NCBI GenBank assembly: GCA_012511485.1
Contig: JAAZFZ010000111.1
Span: forward strand, 1-33,503
Reading direction: 5' to 3'
Source: Clostridiales bacterium
GTDB lineage: Bacteria > Bacillota > Clostridia > Oscillospirales > Acutalibacteraceae
Length of the DNA: 33,503 bases
Below the pieces are notes generated by a model. That model was not told the origin of the DNA, did not search any database, and was given only the letters and a program-made list of their open reading frames with translations. Position 1 is the stretch's first letter. Each line of letters opens with the position of its first letter. The position numbers and the translations under genes were made by a program. Shown piece by piece: positions 8,986 to 16,823 of this stretch.

Positions 8986-9777
8986 TTAGGGGGAAGGTTC
9001 CTCGTCAGGAATAAAGTTGAGGAGGAGATTGATACCGACTGTGCCGCCGCTATATGAACCTTGACATTGGGCATCCTGACCTTCAATCCAAACTCTGACA
9101 GTAATGCTCTGAGTCCCTGCATCAGTAAAAACAAGTTCGTATGAGTCGATAAGTCCTGATTGGATTGTGGTGGGCGTAACATGGGCCGCAGTCTGGGCAA
9201 TACCGTTCAAAGCCTCTGTTGAAGTTACGTCAGAGTTTATTGCATTATAAGCACCGTTGCTATCCGCCGCATAGATTTTTGTTCCTTCTGAATCAGTGAT
9301 AGAAGCATAGGCAATAGTAGCAGTGTTAAGACCGCTAATTGAGCTTTCGCTTCCAGTGCCCTGAGTGAATTGAACCGTACCGGGTTTGCCGACACGCAGG
9401 TTCAAATCAAACTCAAGGTAATCAGCATTAGCTGTTGCAGTACCCATTGTTATTACATCATCGGCAAGTGAACCCTTTCTGAAAGACAGCGTGTCATCTC
9501 CTAGTCTTAAAGCGTCAACAGGTGCGAAATTCAGTGCAGAGAGATCAAGTTCCTTAACAGTTTCAAAGTGTTCCTCTGTGATTGTTGAAAACCAATCCAC
9601 ATTGTTTAGTGAGAGCTCAAGACCGCTCTGAGCTGCTACTCTTACATCAAGATTTTCGACTCTTGCTGAATTGCTCATTGAAAACCATGCATAGGTTGCT
9701 GATGTCAAAACAATTGCAGAAACAACAAGCATTGCAACTGCTGACAAAAGAGAACGCTTTTTCATTGACTTTTTCAT
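8986..9777 (-). CDS. TasA/camelysin-like secreted protein with SipW-type signal peptide
   Basis: A 263-residue protein, likely the major secreted subunit of the locus. Residues 1-7 are basic (MKKSMKK), residues 9-28 hydrophobic, followed by SATYAWFS at 26-33. The 'TxAxF' turn after the hydrophobic core is typical of SipW-processed proteins such as TasA and camelysin. The mature part is Thr/Ser/Ala/Asp-rich and predicted beta-rich. Its C-terminus (from residue 229) reads VWIEGQDAQC followed by a GG turn and a final hydrophobic strand (INLLLNF). The neighbouring 275-residue protein ends with a matching block. The ATG has GGAGG 7 nt upstream. Placement just before a SipW-type peptidase gene supports export and processing by it. 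Fibre formation is inferred from TasA and not shown by sequence. Confidence 0.8.
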   Translation of the reverse strand: MKKSMKKRSLLSAVAMLVVSAIVLTSATYAWFSMSNSARVENLDVRVAAQSGLELSLNNVDWFSTITEEHFETVKELDLSALNFAPVDALRLGDDTLSFRKGSLADDVITMGTATANADYLEFDLNLRVGKPGTVQFTQGTGSESSISGLNTATIAYASITDSEGTKIYAADSNGAYNAINSDVTSTEALNGIAQTAAHVTPTTIQSGLIDSYELVFTDAGTQSITVRVWIEGQDAQCQGSYSGGTVGINLLLNFIPDEEPSP

Positions 9778-9795
9778 ATGTTTTCCTCCGAATAA

Positions 9796-9819
9796 AAAAT
9801 TTTGAATGCTTATCAGCGT
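9796..9819 (-). promoter_or_regulatory. Hairpin just upstream of the TasA-like gene's ribosome binding site
   Basis: Read on the minus strand, TTGAA-C-GCT and AGC-A-TTCAA form a short stem-loop, followed by an A/T run that ends in six T residues and then the GGAGG site. It could be a weak attenuator or a 5' stabiliser that sets the level of the TasA-like protein relative to upstream genes. The assignment is tentative. Confidence 0.4.
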
Positions 9820-9848
9820 TCAATTAAATATATATCCTTAAAGTGTGT

Positions 9849-9915
9849 GCGAATCCGGGTGGCTGCAAGTTGGATTCCGCCTTACCCGTGCAGTGTCTCC
9901 CCTACGCCTGCACGG
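9849..9915 (-). other. Structured intergenic segment across the 275-aa gene's stop codon
   Basis: Two inverted repeats lie between the two TasA-like genes. CCGTGCAG (9886-9893) pairs perfectly with CTGCACGG (9908-9915), and its loop contains the TAG stop of the upstream gene (9902-9904). A second pair joins GAATCC (9851-9856) and GGATTC (9872-9877). There is no U-run, so this is not a normal terminator. A processing site or stability element is possible. I found no match to a riboswitch I know. Confidence 0.45.
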
Positions 9916-10729
9916 CGCTTGCGGCTTCTTCCTCCAAAACATTGAAGTTCATGGAAAGCTTGCATTCGCCTCCCAGGATTTCGTCCACACATTCTGGATC
10001 CCATCCTTCAAGCCAGATGACAACAGTGTACTTATCCACATCACCGGCTTCAAAGTTTTTCCTTATGTCTTCGCAAACCTTTAAATCCGACTTAAAAAGC
10101 TGGTCTATTGCAAACATTGCATATTGATTATTTATGTCGCGCGGGCGTTTGCCGTAAACGGTAGGCTTGCCGTTCCTAAACAACATGACCCTGATTGCAT
10201 CGTCAACACCCTTTGTGTAGGAATCAATGTCAATGCTCATATAGTAGTCAATAGTATCCTTGCCGCTGTTTTTAATATAAAAGGTATAGGCAATATTGTT
10301 TGTGCCGTTGTGGCTTCCGTTGACATTATCAAGCTCCTGAATTGACTTATATGTAGGGTCACTGGAAATATAATTGCCTGAAGTTTTCGGGTCATTTGTG
10401 AGCCATTCTTTGGTAATGTTCGTCATATTCTCAACTGCAGAACCCTGCAGCATAATTGTCGGGTCGCCAAAATCAGGGCTTTCGCAAATTGAAATTCCCT
10501 TCTCCTTAAAGGCATCAGGGTCCAGGTTAACTGTAAAACGACCTGCCTTATTAACAAAACTGACGCAGGCAAAGCTGATTGACATTATCAGCAAAAGCAA
10601 CAAAAGAACAACGAGCAGCAGCTCTATCATCTGATTTCTTTTGCTAACCTGCTTAGCGGTTACACGAACCTCTCTGCGTGCCCCTCCGGCAACAGCCGCC
10701 TTAGGCTCACTCGCTTGCTTTCGGCTCAA
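9902..10729 (-). CDS. Membrane-anchored TasA-like protein
   Basis: A 275-residue protein starting at TTG (10727-10729), with AAAGGAG about 10 nt upstream. Residues 1-33 are a basic cytosolic tail (MSRKQASEPKAAVAGG, then Arg/Lys-rich), residues about 34-60 a single hydrophobic segment (MIELLLVVLLLLLLIM core), and the rest is predicted extracellular. No clear cleavage site is visible, so it may stay anchored or be cut by the SipW-type enzyme. The exported part contains YTFYIKNSGKDTIDYYM, resembling the beta-rich core of TasA/camelysin proteins. The C-terminus from residue 238 reads IWLEGWDPEC, then ILGG and a final strand SMNFNV, parallel to the end of the next gene product. It lies 20 nt after the EAL gene. 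A role as minor or anchoring subunit for the neighbouring secreted protein is inferred. Confidence 0.75.
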   Translation of the reverse strand: MSRKQASEPKAAVAGGARREVRVTAKQVSKRNQMIELLLVVLLLLLLIMSISFACVSFVNKAGRFTVNLDPDAFKEKGISICESPDFGDPTIMLQGSAVENMTNITKEWLTNDPKTSGNYISSDPTYKSIQELDNVNGSHNGTNNIAYTFYIKNSGKDTIDYYMSIDIDSYTKGVDDAIRVMLFRNGKPTVYGKRPRDINNQYAMFAIDQLFKSDLKVCEDIRKNFEAGDVDKYTVVIWLEGWDPECVDEILGGECKLSMNFNVLEEEAASAVQA

Positions 10730-10749
10730 AGCTACTCAGCTCCTTTCAG

Positions 10750-11502
10750 TTAATTAATCTTAATCTGTCTCTCGGCAATAGGCTTACCGTAATAAGGACC
10801 CTTCATCTGGTCAACGCCCATTGCCCGAAGCAGGGCAGCTTTTTCTTCATTGTCAACACCGTCAACCTTAACCTTTGTTTCGATTTTTTTCGCAAAATCA
10901 ATTATGCCCTGAACAACATTTTGCGCCCGCTCGTTTTCAAGTATTCCGTCAAGCAGGCTTGCATGAACCCCAATATAATCCACCTTATAATGACTCAAAT
11001 GAGTAAGAGAAGTGAACTCAACCCCAAAATCGTCAATTGAAACTAAAAAGCCGAACTCCCTGGCGTCATTAATGTTTTTAATAACCTGCTCCTTTGTGTT
11101 ATCAAGGATGCTCTCATTTATGTTGAAACAAAACTTATCAGGGTCAATCTGCTTTTTCTCGATGATTTTTTTTGCCTGATTAAGAAAGTAATTTTTTGCA
11201 AGATATTTGACTGAAATCGGAACTATAATACGGTTAATAAATACATCACGATTTGCGCATCTCGTTATTGCGTCACAGCACTCTTCAATTGCCCATTTAT
11301 CTATTTCACAAATCTGATTTGATTTTTGTGCAATGGGCATAAACTTTTCGGGCAGGAGTACGCCGAGTTGCCTGTCGTTTATCTGCATACTGATTTCATA
11401 ATCAATTGCCATATTCAGATGAACATCAAACACCGGCTGATAAAAAATCTCAATCGCTCTTAAACGAGAACCACGGCTGACTGCCGTTTTGTTTTCTTGC
11501 AT
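10750..11502 (-). CDS. Degenerate EAL-domain protein (possible c-di-GMP sensor)
   Basis: A 250-residue stand-alone EAL-fold protein with no transmembrane or GGDEF domain. Recognisable blocks are FYQPVFD (20-26), a changed signature EIS instead of EAL (36-38), FNINES (126-131, compare L-x-x-TES), SIDDFG (155-160), HYKVD (171-175) and VDGVD (213-217, usually AEGVE), then GVDQMKGPYYGKP near the end. The conserved metal-ligand Asn region reads IVPISV and the AEGVE glutamate is Asp. Catalysis of c-di-GMP hydrolysis is therefore doubtful, while binding or a protein-protein role is possible. It is the first gene after a strong promoter and heads the surface-protein locus, with GAGGAG before its ATG. 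Such placement suggests that it couples the locus to cyclic-di-GMP, which is inference. Confidence 0.85.
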   Translation of the reverse strand: MQENKTAVSRGSRLRAIEIFYQPVFDVHLNMAIDYEISMQINDRQLGVLLPEKFMPIAQKSNQICEIDKWAIEECCDAITRCANRDVFINRIIVPISVKYLAKNYFLNQAKKIIEKKQIDPDKFCFNINESILDNTKEQVIKNINDAREFGFLVSIDDFGVEFTSLTHLSHYKVDYIGVHASLLDGILENERAQNVVQGIIDFAKKIETKVKVDGVDNEEKAALLRAMGVDQMKGPYYGKPIAERQIKIN

Positions 11503-11597
11503 ATTAAGGCACTCCTCATCAGCTTATTATATATGTAGACCGATATAAAAATCGATAATTGCTAAAAATTTAAACAAAGACATACCTTCACTGTTTT

Positions 11598-11626
11598 ACT
11601 TTACCATGAGAGGATAAAATTGTCAA
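11598..11626 (-). promoter_or_regulatory. Promoter of the EAL/TasA-like locus
   Basis: On the minus strand a perfect -35 TTGACA (11621-11626) is separated by 17 nt from -10 TAAAGT (11598-11603). Transcription would begin near 11590, leaving a leader of about 90 nt before the EAL gene. It is among the best promoter matches in the window. The rest of the 349-bp gap (11503-11851) is AT-rich, with no gene seen. Confidence 0.8.
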
Positions 11627-11792
11627 CAAAATTTATCTATTTTTGTCATTTAAAAATTTCTATTTTAAGTTTCAGATAGATAGCATCAATTATTATTTAA
11701 ACCAAAACAAAAAATAGAAAAAGAGTCTAAAAAATTGTCATATAATACTATGAATAAAAAAACAAAAAGATTATTTGCCGTTCGTTTTTTTA

Positions 11793-11843
11793 TAAAAAAA
11801 CAATGCGAAAACAAGCCGATTTTATCGATTGCCTTCGCAATGT
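11793..11843 (-). terminator. Terminator after the Gfo/Idh gene
   Basis: Arms TTGCGAA (minus strand) and TTCGCA enclose a second CGAT/ATCG stem, and the minus-strand transcript then has a run of seven U residues (11794-11800). It lies 9 nt after the oxidoreductase stop and separates the metabolic operon from the EAL promoter. Confidence 0.7.
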
Positions 11844-11851
11844 GTAGTTTT

Positions 11852-12841
11852 CTATTCTTTTTTCGGGAAAAGTATTGAGCATTTCTCTCTGATATTCTGC
11901 ATTACTTCGCTCACATCGAGAGCAAGGCCGCGCGCATAATTATACTTATGACGGTATGCTTCTCTCTGCGTGATGTAGAGATAAAAGGCCTTCGCTTCAT
12001 AGCCCATCAGCTTTGTTTTTGGGGTATACCCGCAGATAGTTGCCCGACTCCCGTCATGGCGGCAAATCTCAATATTTTGAAGCTGTGAAATTGACCCGAC
12101 AGTAATTGTCCCCTCGTCACCTAGTATCTGAGAGCCGCTGTAGCTCTGCGCAAGTTTTGAGTATGTAAGGGTAACCTGCTTGTCGCTGAAATCGAAAATA
12201 GTTGAGCCATAACCGTCCGCTCCGGTTTTTATGAAGCCTGCCGAGGATGATATTTTTTGCGGGATTCCCAAAAAATCAAGTGCAGGATAGACGCAGTAAA
12301 TGCCCAAGTCCATTAAGCAGCCTCCCGCAAATTTCGGGTTAAAAACATTGGGCAACTCCCCTCGTTTATACTGAGCATATCTGGATGAAAACTGCGAATA
12401 ATCAAAGTGGGCGCTGGTTATCTTCCCTATTCTTTTTATGGAGTTTATCAAAAGCTCTCTGGCGGGAGAATAGAGGTACATTATTGCCTCCATATAAACC
12501 AGCCCTTTCTCTTCCGCTATACACTCTAGCTCTCTGAGCTCTTCGGGCGTAACTGTTATCGGCTTTTCGCAGATGACATGTTTGCCATTTTCAAGCATCA
12601 GCTTTGACTGCTCATAGTGAAGGGAATTGGGGCTTGCAACATAAACGGCATCAATATCTGAGGATGCAAAGCTTTCAATATTGGTATAAACAACGGGAGA
12701 ACCAAATTTTTGTGCAAAATCCTCACCCCTGCGCTCAGTGCGTGAATACACTGCCGCAAGCTTGAGTCCGTCAACATCCTGCGCTCCGATGATAAATTCC
12801 TCGGTGATTTTTCCGGTGCCTATCACGCCGTATCTTATCAT
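11852..12841 (-). CDS. Gfo/Idh/MocA-family oxidoreductase
   Basis: A 329-residue NAD(P)-dependent sugar or sugar-derivative dehydrogenase. The N-terminal Rossmann fold begins with RYGVIGTGKI (GxGxxx nucleotide loop). The family signature CEKPIT follows near residues 91-96, then a C-terminal beta-sheet substrate domain with KFAGGCLMDLGIYCVYPA, matching the 'G..D.G.Y' metal/substrate loop of the family. It overlaps the GNAT stop by one base (TAATG), so translation is probably coupled. Its position with tagaturonate reductase and mannose-6-phosphate isomerase fits carbohydrate metabolism, but the substrate cannot be named from sequence. A terminator follows at once. Confidence 0.88.
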   Translation of the reverse strand: MIRYGVIGTGKITEEFIIGAQDVDGLKLAAVYSRTERRGEDFAQKFGSPVVYTNIESFASSDIDAVYVASPNSLHYEQSKLMLENGKHVICEKPITVTPEELRELECIAEEKGLVYMEAIMYLYSPARELLINSIKRIGKITSAHFDYSQFSSRYAQYKRGELPNVFNPKFAGGCLMDLGIYCVYPALDFLGIPQKISSSAGFIKTGADGYGSTIFDFSDKQVTLTYSKLAQSYSGSQILGDEGTITVGSISQLQNIEICRHDGSRATICGYTPKTKLMGYEAKAFYLYITQREAYRHKYNYARGLALDVSEVMQNIREKCSILFPKKE

Positions 12842-13401
12842 TACATCAGCTCCAGACCCATCACGACAGAACCTGAAACTGTCGCAATTTTTTTGAAACC
12901 GTATTTTTGGTAAAAGCTAATCCCCTTTTCGTTCTTTGCGCCGACCACGAGCATGAGCCCCCTAATTTTTTTCTGCTTGAGGTGATTGACAAGGGTATCC
13001 ATAAGCTGAGTTCCAAGACCCATTCGCTGGTATTCGGGCAGAATATCGATATGCATATGCGCAGGATAAAAGCCTGCGTATCTTTTTGTTATCATTGCCG
13101 ACGCCTTCGCAAGCATCGCCTTGAATGTCCCGCATTTTTTAATTATGGGATAATATTTTTCAAAAAAGTTTTTCTCATACCTTGAATAGTTTTCGGCGCA
13201 GATTATGTAGCCCACTGCATTATCGTCATCATCAACTGCCACAAAACAATTCTGAGGCTCGCACTCAACATAATAATTGCAGAAGGTATTAATTATGGCT
13301 TTCCGCTCAACCTCGGTTTTTTTTCTCATATCAGTTGTTTTCAGGCAGATGCTTCTGACACTGTCAATATCGCTTCTTTCATATGGCCTTATTCCCGGCA
13401 T
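12841..13401 (-). CDS. GNAT-family N-acetyltransferase
   Basis: A 186-residue acetyltransferase. The acetyl-CoA binding loop is LPEYQRMGLG (about residues 121-130, Q/RxxGxG/A pattern), and the terminal block ISFYQKYGFKKIATV is the usual GNAT beta6-alpha4 'Y-x-x-x-GF' region. The N-terminal IRPYERSDIDSV is also typical. The substrate is unknown. The AGGAGG site lies 7 nt before the ATG. It sits between tagaturonate reductase and the oxidoreductase in the same operon, overlapping the latter by one base. Confidence 0.87.
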   Translation of the reverse strand: MPGIRPYERSDIDSVRSICLKTTDMRKKTEVERKAIINTFCNYYVECEPQNCFVAVDDDDNAVGYIICAENYSRYEKNFFEKYYPIIKKCGTFKAMLAKASAMITKRYAGFYPAHMHIDILPEYQRMGLGTQLMDTLVNHLKQKKIRGLMLVVGAKNEKGISFYQKYGFKKIATVSGSVVMGLELM

Positions 13402-13439
13402 GATAATTCCTCCTATTATATATATATCATGGTATCAGC

Positions 13440-14894
13440 TCATAAAACAGCTTCAACTGCCGCCTTCATGCCCTTTGATTCAATCAAAGCAAGGCAACTG
13501 CCGACTCTTTGTGTCAGCCCTTCAACAGTATTTAAATCCATATCCCAGAAATTCCTGTTACCAAGCACTGCTTTTGCGGTGCCGTCTTCGCCCCATACCT
13601 TTGCCATAAACGAAAGAACCTCCGGATTATCACGGATTTCATAGGGCTCTTCGTTTCTGCCGCCGATATACTTGCCGTCAATAAAACGCCCTTTATAAAA
13701 ATAGATAAGCGCCGCAAGCCCGTTGGTCAGCACAGGTGGCAGTGAACCGTTGGCGTCTTTATAGTCGAGCAGGCTTTCAAGGCACCTCGCCTTAAACTTA
13801 GAAACGGAGTTGAGTGAAATGTCAAGCAGCCTGTGTTTTATAAAAGGGTTTTCAAATCTTTCGATTACAGCCCTTGCAAAATAATCCAGCTCCGATGCCG
13901 GCAGGTTGATATTGGGCACAATCTCATCAAAAATAACTTTGGTAATGTATGTAAGCATTTGAGTGTCATTCATCATATCGAGCACGGTATCGCACCCGCA
14001 GTGATAGGCTGCAAGCACACTTGCGGTATGTGCGCCGTTGAGAATCCTGACCTTCCTTGTGCGGTACGCCGTCATATCGTCGGTAAAAATAATATTAAGC
14101 CCTATACGGTCAACGGGGAATTTCTCAATCCACTTTTCGTCACATTCTATAACCCAAAAAAGGAAGGGCTCGCAGGTGACAAGCAGCTTATCCTCATAGC
14201 CGAGCCTTTTTTCTATCTCGGGGTATTCATCTGAGGGGAAGCCAGTAACAATCCTGTCAACCAAGGTGTTTGCAAATCCGCAGGCTGTTTGAAGCCAATT
14301 GGTAAACTCATCACCGAGTGCCCATTCCTGCGCATATCGATGAACTATCATTTTTAAATTGTCGCCGTTTCTTTCAATAAGCTCAACAGGAAGGATAAGC
14401 AAGCCCTTATCCATATCACCGTTAAACTCGAGGTATCTTTTATAAAGAAGGGCGGTTAGCTTTGCAGGGTAGGAGGTCTGCGGGGTTTTGTCCAATCTGT
14501 CTCCCTTATTATAAGCAATGCCCGCCTCAGTTGTGTTGGATATGATAACCTCAAGGCTTGGCAAGCAAATTGCCTTTATAAGCTCCCGGTAGTCAGTATA
14601 GGGATTGATGCACCTTGAAACGCTTGTGATTCTTTCAAACCGCTCAACGGTTTTGCCCTGCTCCTTGCCTCTCATAAGCACAGTGTACATACAATCCTGC
14701 TCGTTGAGTTTTTCACACATACCCTTTTCAATTGGCTGCGAAATAATGACGCTTCCGTTGAAAACGCCTTTTCTGTTTGCACTCTCGACAATCCAATCCG
14801 CAAAGGCTCTAAGAAAATTGCCCTCACCTATTTGCAAAACCTTCACGGGCAGTTTTGAGAAAGTTTTTTCGTACCTTTGGTTAATTTTGAGCAT
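13440..14894 (-). CDS. uxaB: Tagaturonate reductase (altronate oxidoreductase)
   Basis: A 484-residue member of the polyol-specific long-chain dehydrogenase family. The N-terminal part has LQIGEGNFLRAFADW (dinucleotide-binding region) and SNTTEAGI. The family signature KVRILNGAHT (about residues 280-289) carries the catalytic Lys-x5-His arrangement. The length and the FLRAF / SNTTEAGI / ILNGAHT set fit UxaB, which interconverts D-tagaturonate and D-altronate with NADH in galacturonate breakdown. The paralogous fructuronate reductase (UxuB) and mannitol dehydrogenases are alternatives. No other uronate genes are in the window. Its start overlaps the ABC-F stop by one base (TAATG), indicating coupling. 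Confidence 0.85.
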   Translation of the reverse strand: MLKINQRYEKTFSKLPVKVLQIGEGNFLRAFADWIVESANRKGVFNGSVIISQPIEKGMCEKLNEQDCMYTVLMRGKEQGKTVERFERITSVSRCINPYTDYRELIKAICLPSLEVIISNTTEAGIAYNKGDRLDKTPQTSYPAKLTALLYKRYLEFNGDMDKGLLILPVELIERNGDNLKMIVHRYAQEWALGDEFTNWLQTACGFANTLVDRIVTGFPSDEYPEIEKRLGYEDKLLVTCEPFLFWVIECDEKWIEKFPVDRIGLNIIFTDDMTAYRTRKVRILNGAHTASVLAAYHCGCDTVLDMMNDTQMLTYITKVIFDEIVPNINLPASELDYFARAVIERFENPFIKHRLLDISLNSVSKFKARCLESLLDYKDANGSLPPVLTNGLAALIYFYKGRFIDGKYIGGRNEEPYEIRDNPEVLSFMAKVWGEDGTAKAVLGNRNFWDMDLNTVEGLTQRVGSCLALIESKGMKAAVEAVL

Positions 14895-16813
14895 TAAGCG
14901 TCCTCCCCTTCATTTAACTCATAAAGGTTGCGGTTGAGCTGCTCCCACTCTTCCATTTTTTGCAGCTGTCTACCTTCGAGTTCTTCGATTTTTTCAGAAA
15001 GCTCCAAAAGCAGCTCATATTTATCTGCCGTTTCGGGGCTTGAGAGCTGTGCGCTCAGCTTTTCCTTCTCTTTATCCAGCTCATCGACAGCCTGCTCGCA
15101 GCGTCTTATCCTGCCCTCAAGCTTTCTGATTTCGCTTGCCCGCCCACGGCGCAGCTTATAATCGCTGACCTTTGCAGGCTTCTTTTCTTCCGCAGCCGGG
15201 CTTTCAGTAATAAGGGAGCGGAAATAATCATCATACCCGCCCGAAAACTCCCTGACCCCCTCAGTGCTCAGACTCAATATTTTAGTTGACAGCTTGTTAA
15301 TAAAGTATCTGTCATGCGAAACTATAAGCATTGTGCCTTCAAAGCCCAGAAGAGCCTTTTCCAAAGCCTCCATTGATGTAATATCAAGATGGTTTGTCGG
15401 CTCATCTAGCAAAAGGAAATTTGCACCGGAAAGCATGAGTTTTAGTAAAGCCACTCTTGCCTTTTCTCCGCCGCTCAAATCCGAAATGGGCTTGAAAACA
15501 TCCTCCCCTTTAAATAAGAATGCAGCAAGAGCGCTCCTTATTTGAGTCTGGTTCATTTCCCTATGGCAATCCCATATTTCGTCAATAACCCTTTTTGATT
15601 TATTGAGACACGCAAGAGTCTGGTCATAATAGCCGATTTTGACATTGGCACCGAGAAAAAAGCTACCCGAATCCGCTCTTATGGCTTTTGTAAGAATCTT
15701 CAGGAGTGTAGTCTTTCCGCAGCCGTTTGAGCCTAGGAGAAATACCCTTTCATTTTTCATTATTCTGAAAGAGACGCCCGAAAAAAGCCTGCTTTCATCA
15801 AAAGCTTTTGAAATATCCCTGACGGTAAGCACCTCGTTGCCGCTCTCGCACAAGGGTTTGAAGTCAAAGCCGAGGACATCCTCCTCACTTTCCGGCTTAA
15901 CAAGCTCGGCTAGCTTTTTTTCAAGCATCTTCTCCTTGCTTGCGGCTGTTATAAAATTGCGTTCCCTCCCCCAGCGGCGCTGCTGCTCAATAATGGCCTT
16001 TATATGCTCAATTTCCCCCATCTGATTGTCATAGTTTCTTTTTATAACTTCTGTTTGAATTTTTTTGTGCTCAAGGTCTTCGGAGTCATTGCCATTCCAC
16101 TGCGTTAAGCGGTGATGCACCAGCTCCATTGTTTTTGCGGTCACCTTGTCGAGAAAATACCTTTCATGGGAAATAATTAACGCCGCACCCTTATATTCAG
16201 CAAGGAAGCTCTCAAGCCATTCGATGCCGGAGATATCAAGATGATTTGTCGGCTCGTCAAGCAAAACTAAATCCGAACCCGAAAGCAGTAGCTTGCCCAG
16301 ACTCAGCTTTGACCTCTGCCCTCCGCTAAGACTGCTGCACGGCAGGTCAAAATCCTGCTCGGCAAAACCCAGACCCAGTAGAGCCGACCTAGCCCTGCTC
16401 CTGAATGTCAGCCCGCCTTCCCGCGCAAACTCATCATGCAGATTTGACTGGCGATTAATAAGCTCGCCCAGGTTGCCTTCATTCCTTTCGATTTTCTGTG
16501 CAAGAATTTCAAGCTCCGCCTCGATTTTTATGAGAGGCTCGAATACGGATTCCATTTCACCGTAGAGAGTTCTATCGGAGCCTTCACAGGCGTGCTGCTG
16601 TGCATAGCCCAGATTTATTGCCTTTGATTTGACTATTTGACCGCCTGTCGGCTCAAGCTCCCCTGTTATAAGTTTAAAAAGAGTGGTTTTGCCCGTGCCA
16701 TTTGAGCCGACAAGCCCAACCTTGTCCCTTTCGTCTATTCTGAAATTGACATTTTTAAACAGCAGGCTTTCGCCAAAGCTCATATTCAGATTAAATGCAT
16801 TGAGAACTGCCAT
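14894..16813 (-). CDS. ABC-F family ATPase
   Basis: A 639-residue protein with two ABC domains and no transmembrane segments. Domain 1 has Walker A GSNGTGKTT (about 37-45), signature LSGGQRSK and Walker B LVLLDEPTNHLD. A charged linker follows. Domain 2 has GSNGCGKTT near residue 360, LSGGEKARV and FLLLDEPTNHLD. Residues about 560-635 form a coiled coil as in Uup/YdiF-type proteins. ABC-F proteins act on the ribosome as translation factors, and some protect it from antibiotics; the subtype here is not decided by motifs, and the long C-terminal coiled coil favours the Uup/YdiF type. It starts 10 nt after manA, with GAGGT as its binding site. Confidence 0.92.
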   Translation of the reverse strand: MAVLNAFNLNMSFGESLLFKNVNFRIDERDKVGLVGSNGTGKTTLFKLITGELEPTGGQIVKSKAINLGYAQQHACEGSDRTLYGEMESVFEPLIKIEAELEILAQKIERNEGNLGELINRQSNLHDEFAREGGLTFRSRARSALLGLGFAEQDFDLPCSSLSGGQRSKLSLGKLLLSGSDLVLLDEPTNHLDISGIEWLESFLAEYKGAALIISHERYFLDKVTAKTMELVHHRLTQWNGNDSEDLEHKKIQTEVIKRNYDNQMGEIEHIKAIIEQQRRWGRERNFITAASKEKMLEKKLAELVKPESEEDVLGFDFKPLCESGNEVLTVRDISKAFDESRLFSGVSFRIMKNERVFLLGSNGCGKTTLLKILTKAIRADSGSFFLGANVKIGYYDQTLACLNKSKRVIDEIWDCHREMNQTQIRSALAAFLFKGEDVFKPISDLSGGEKARVALLKLMLSGANFLLLDEPTNHLDITSMEALEKALLGFEGTMLIVSHDRYFINKLSTKILSLSTEGVREFSGGYDDYFRSLITESPAAEEKKPAKVSDYKLRRGRASEIRKLEGRIRRCEQAVDELDKEKEKLSAQLSSPETADKYELLLELSEKIEELEGRQLQKMEEWEQLNRNLYELNEGEDA

Positions 16814-16823
16814 AGATTTTACC

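Noticed and set aside
9842..9885. Plus-strand GTGTGCGAATCCGGGTGG, reminiscent of part of a cobalamin riboswitch
   Set aside because: The rest of the riboswitch core is missing and no plus-strand gene follows; the segment is better described by local inverted repeats.
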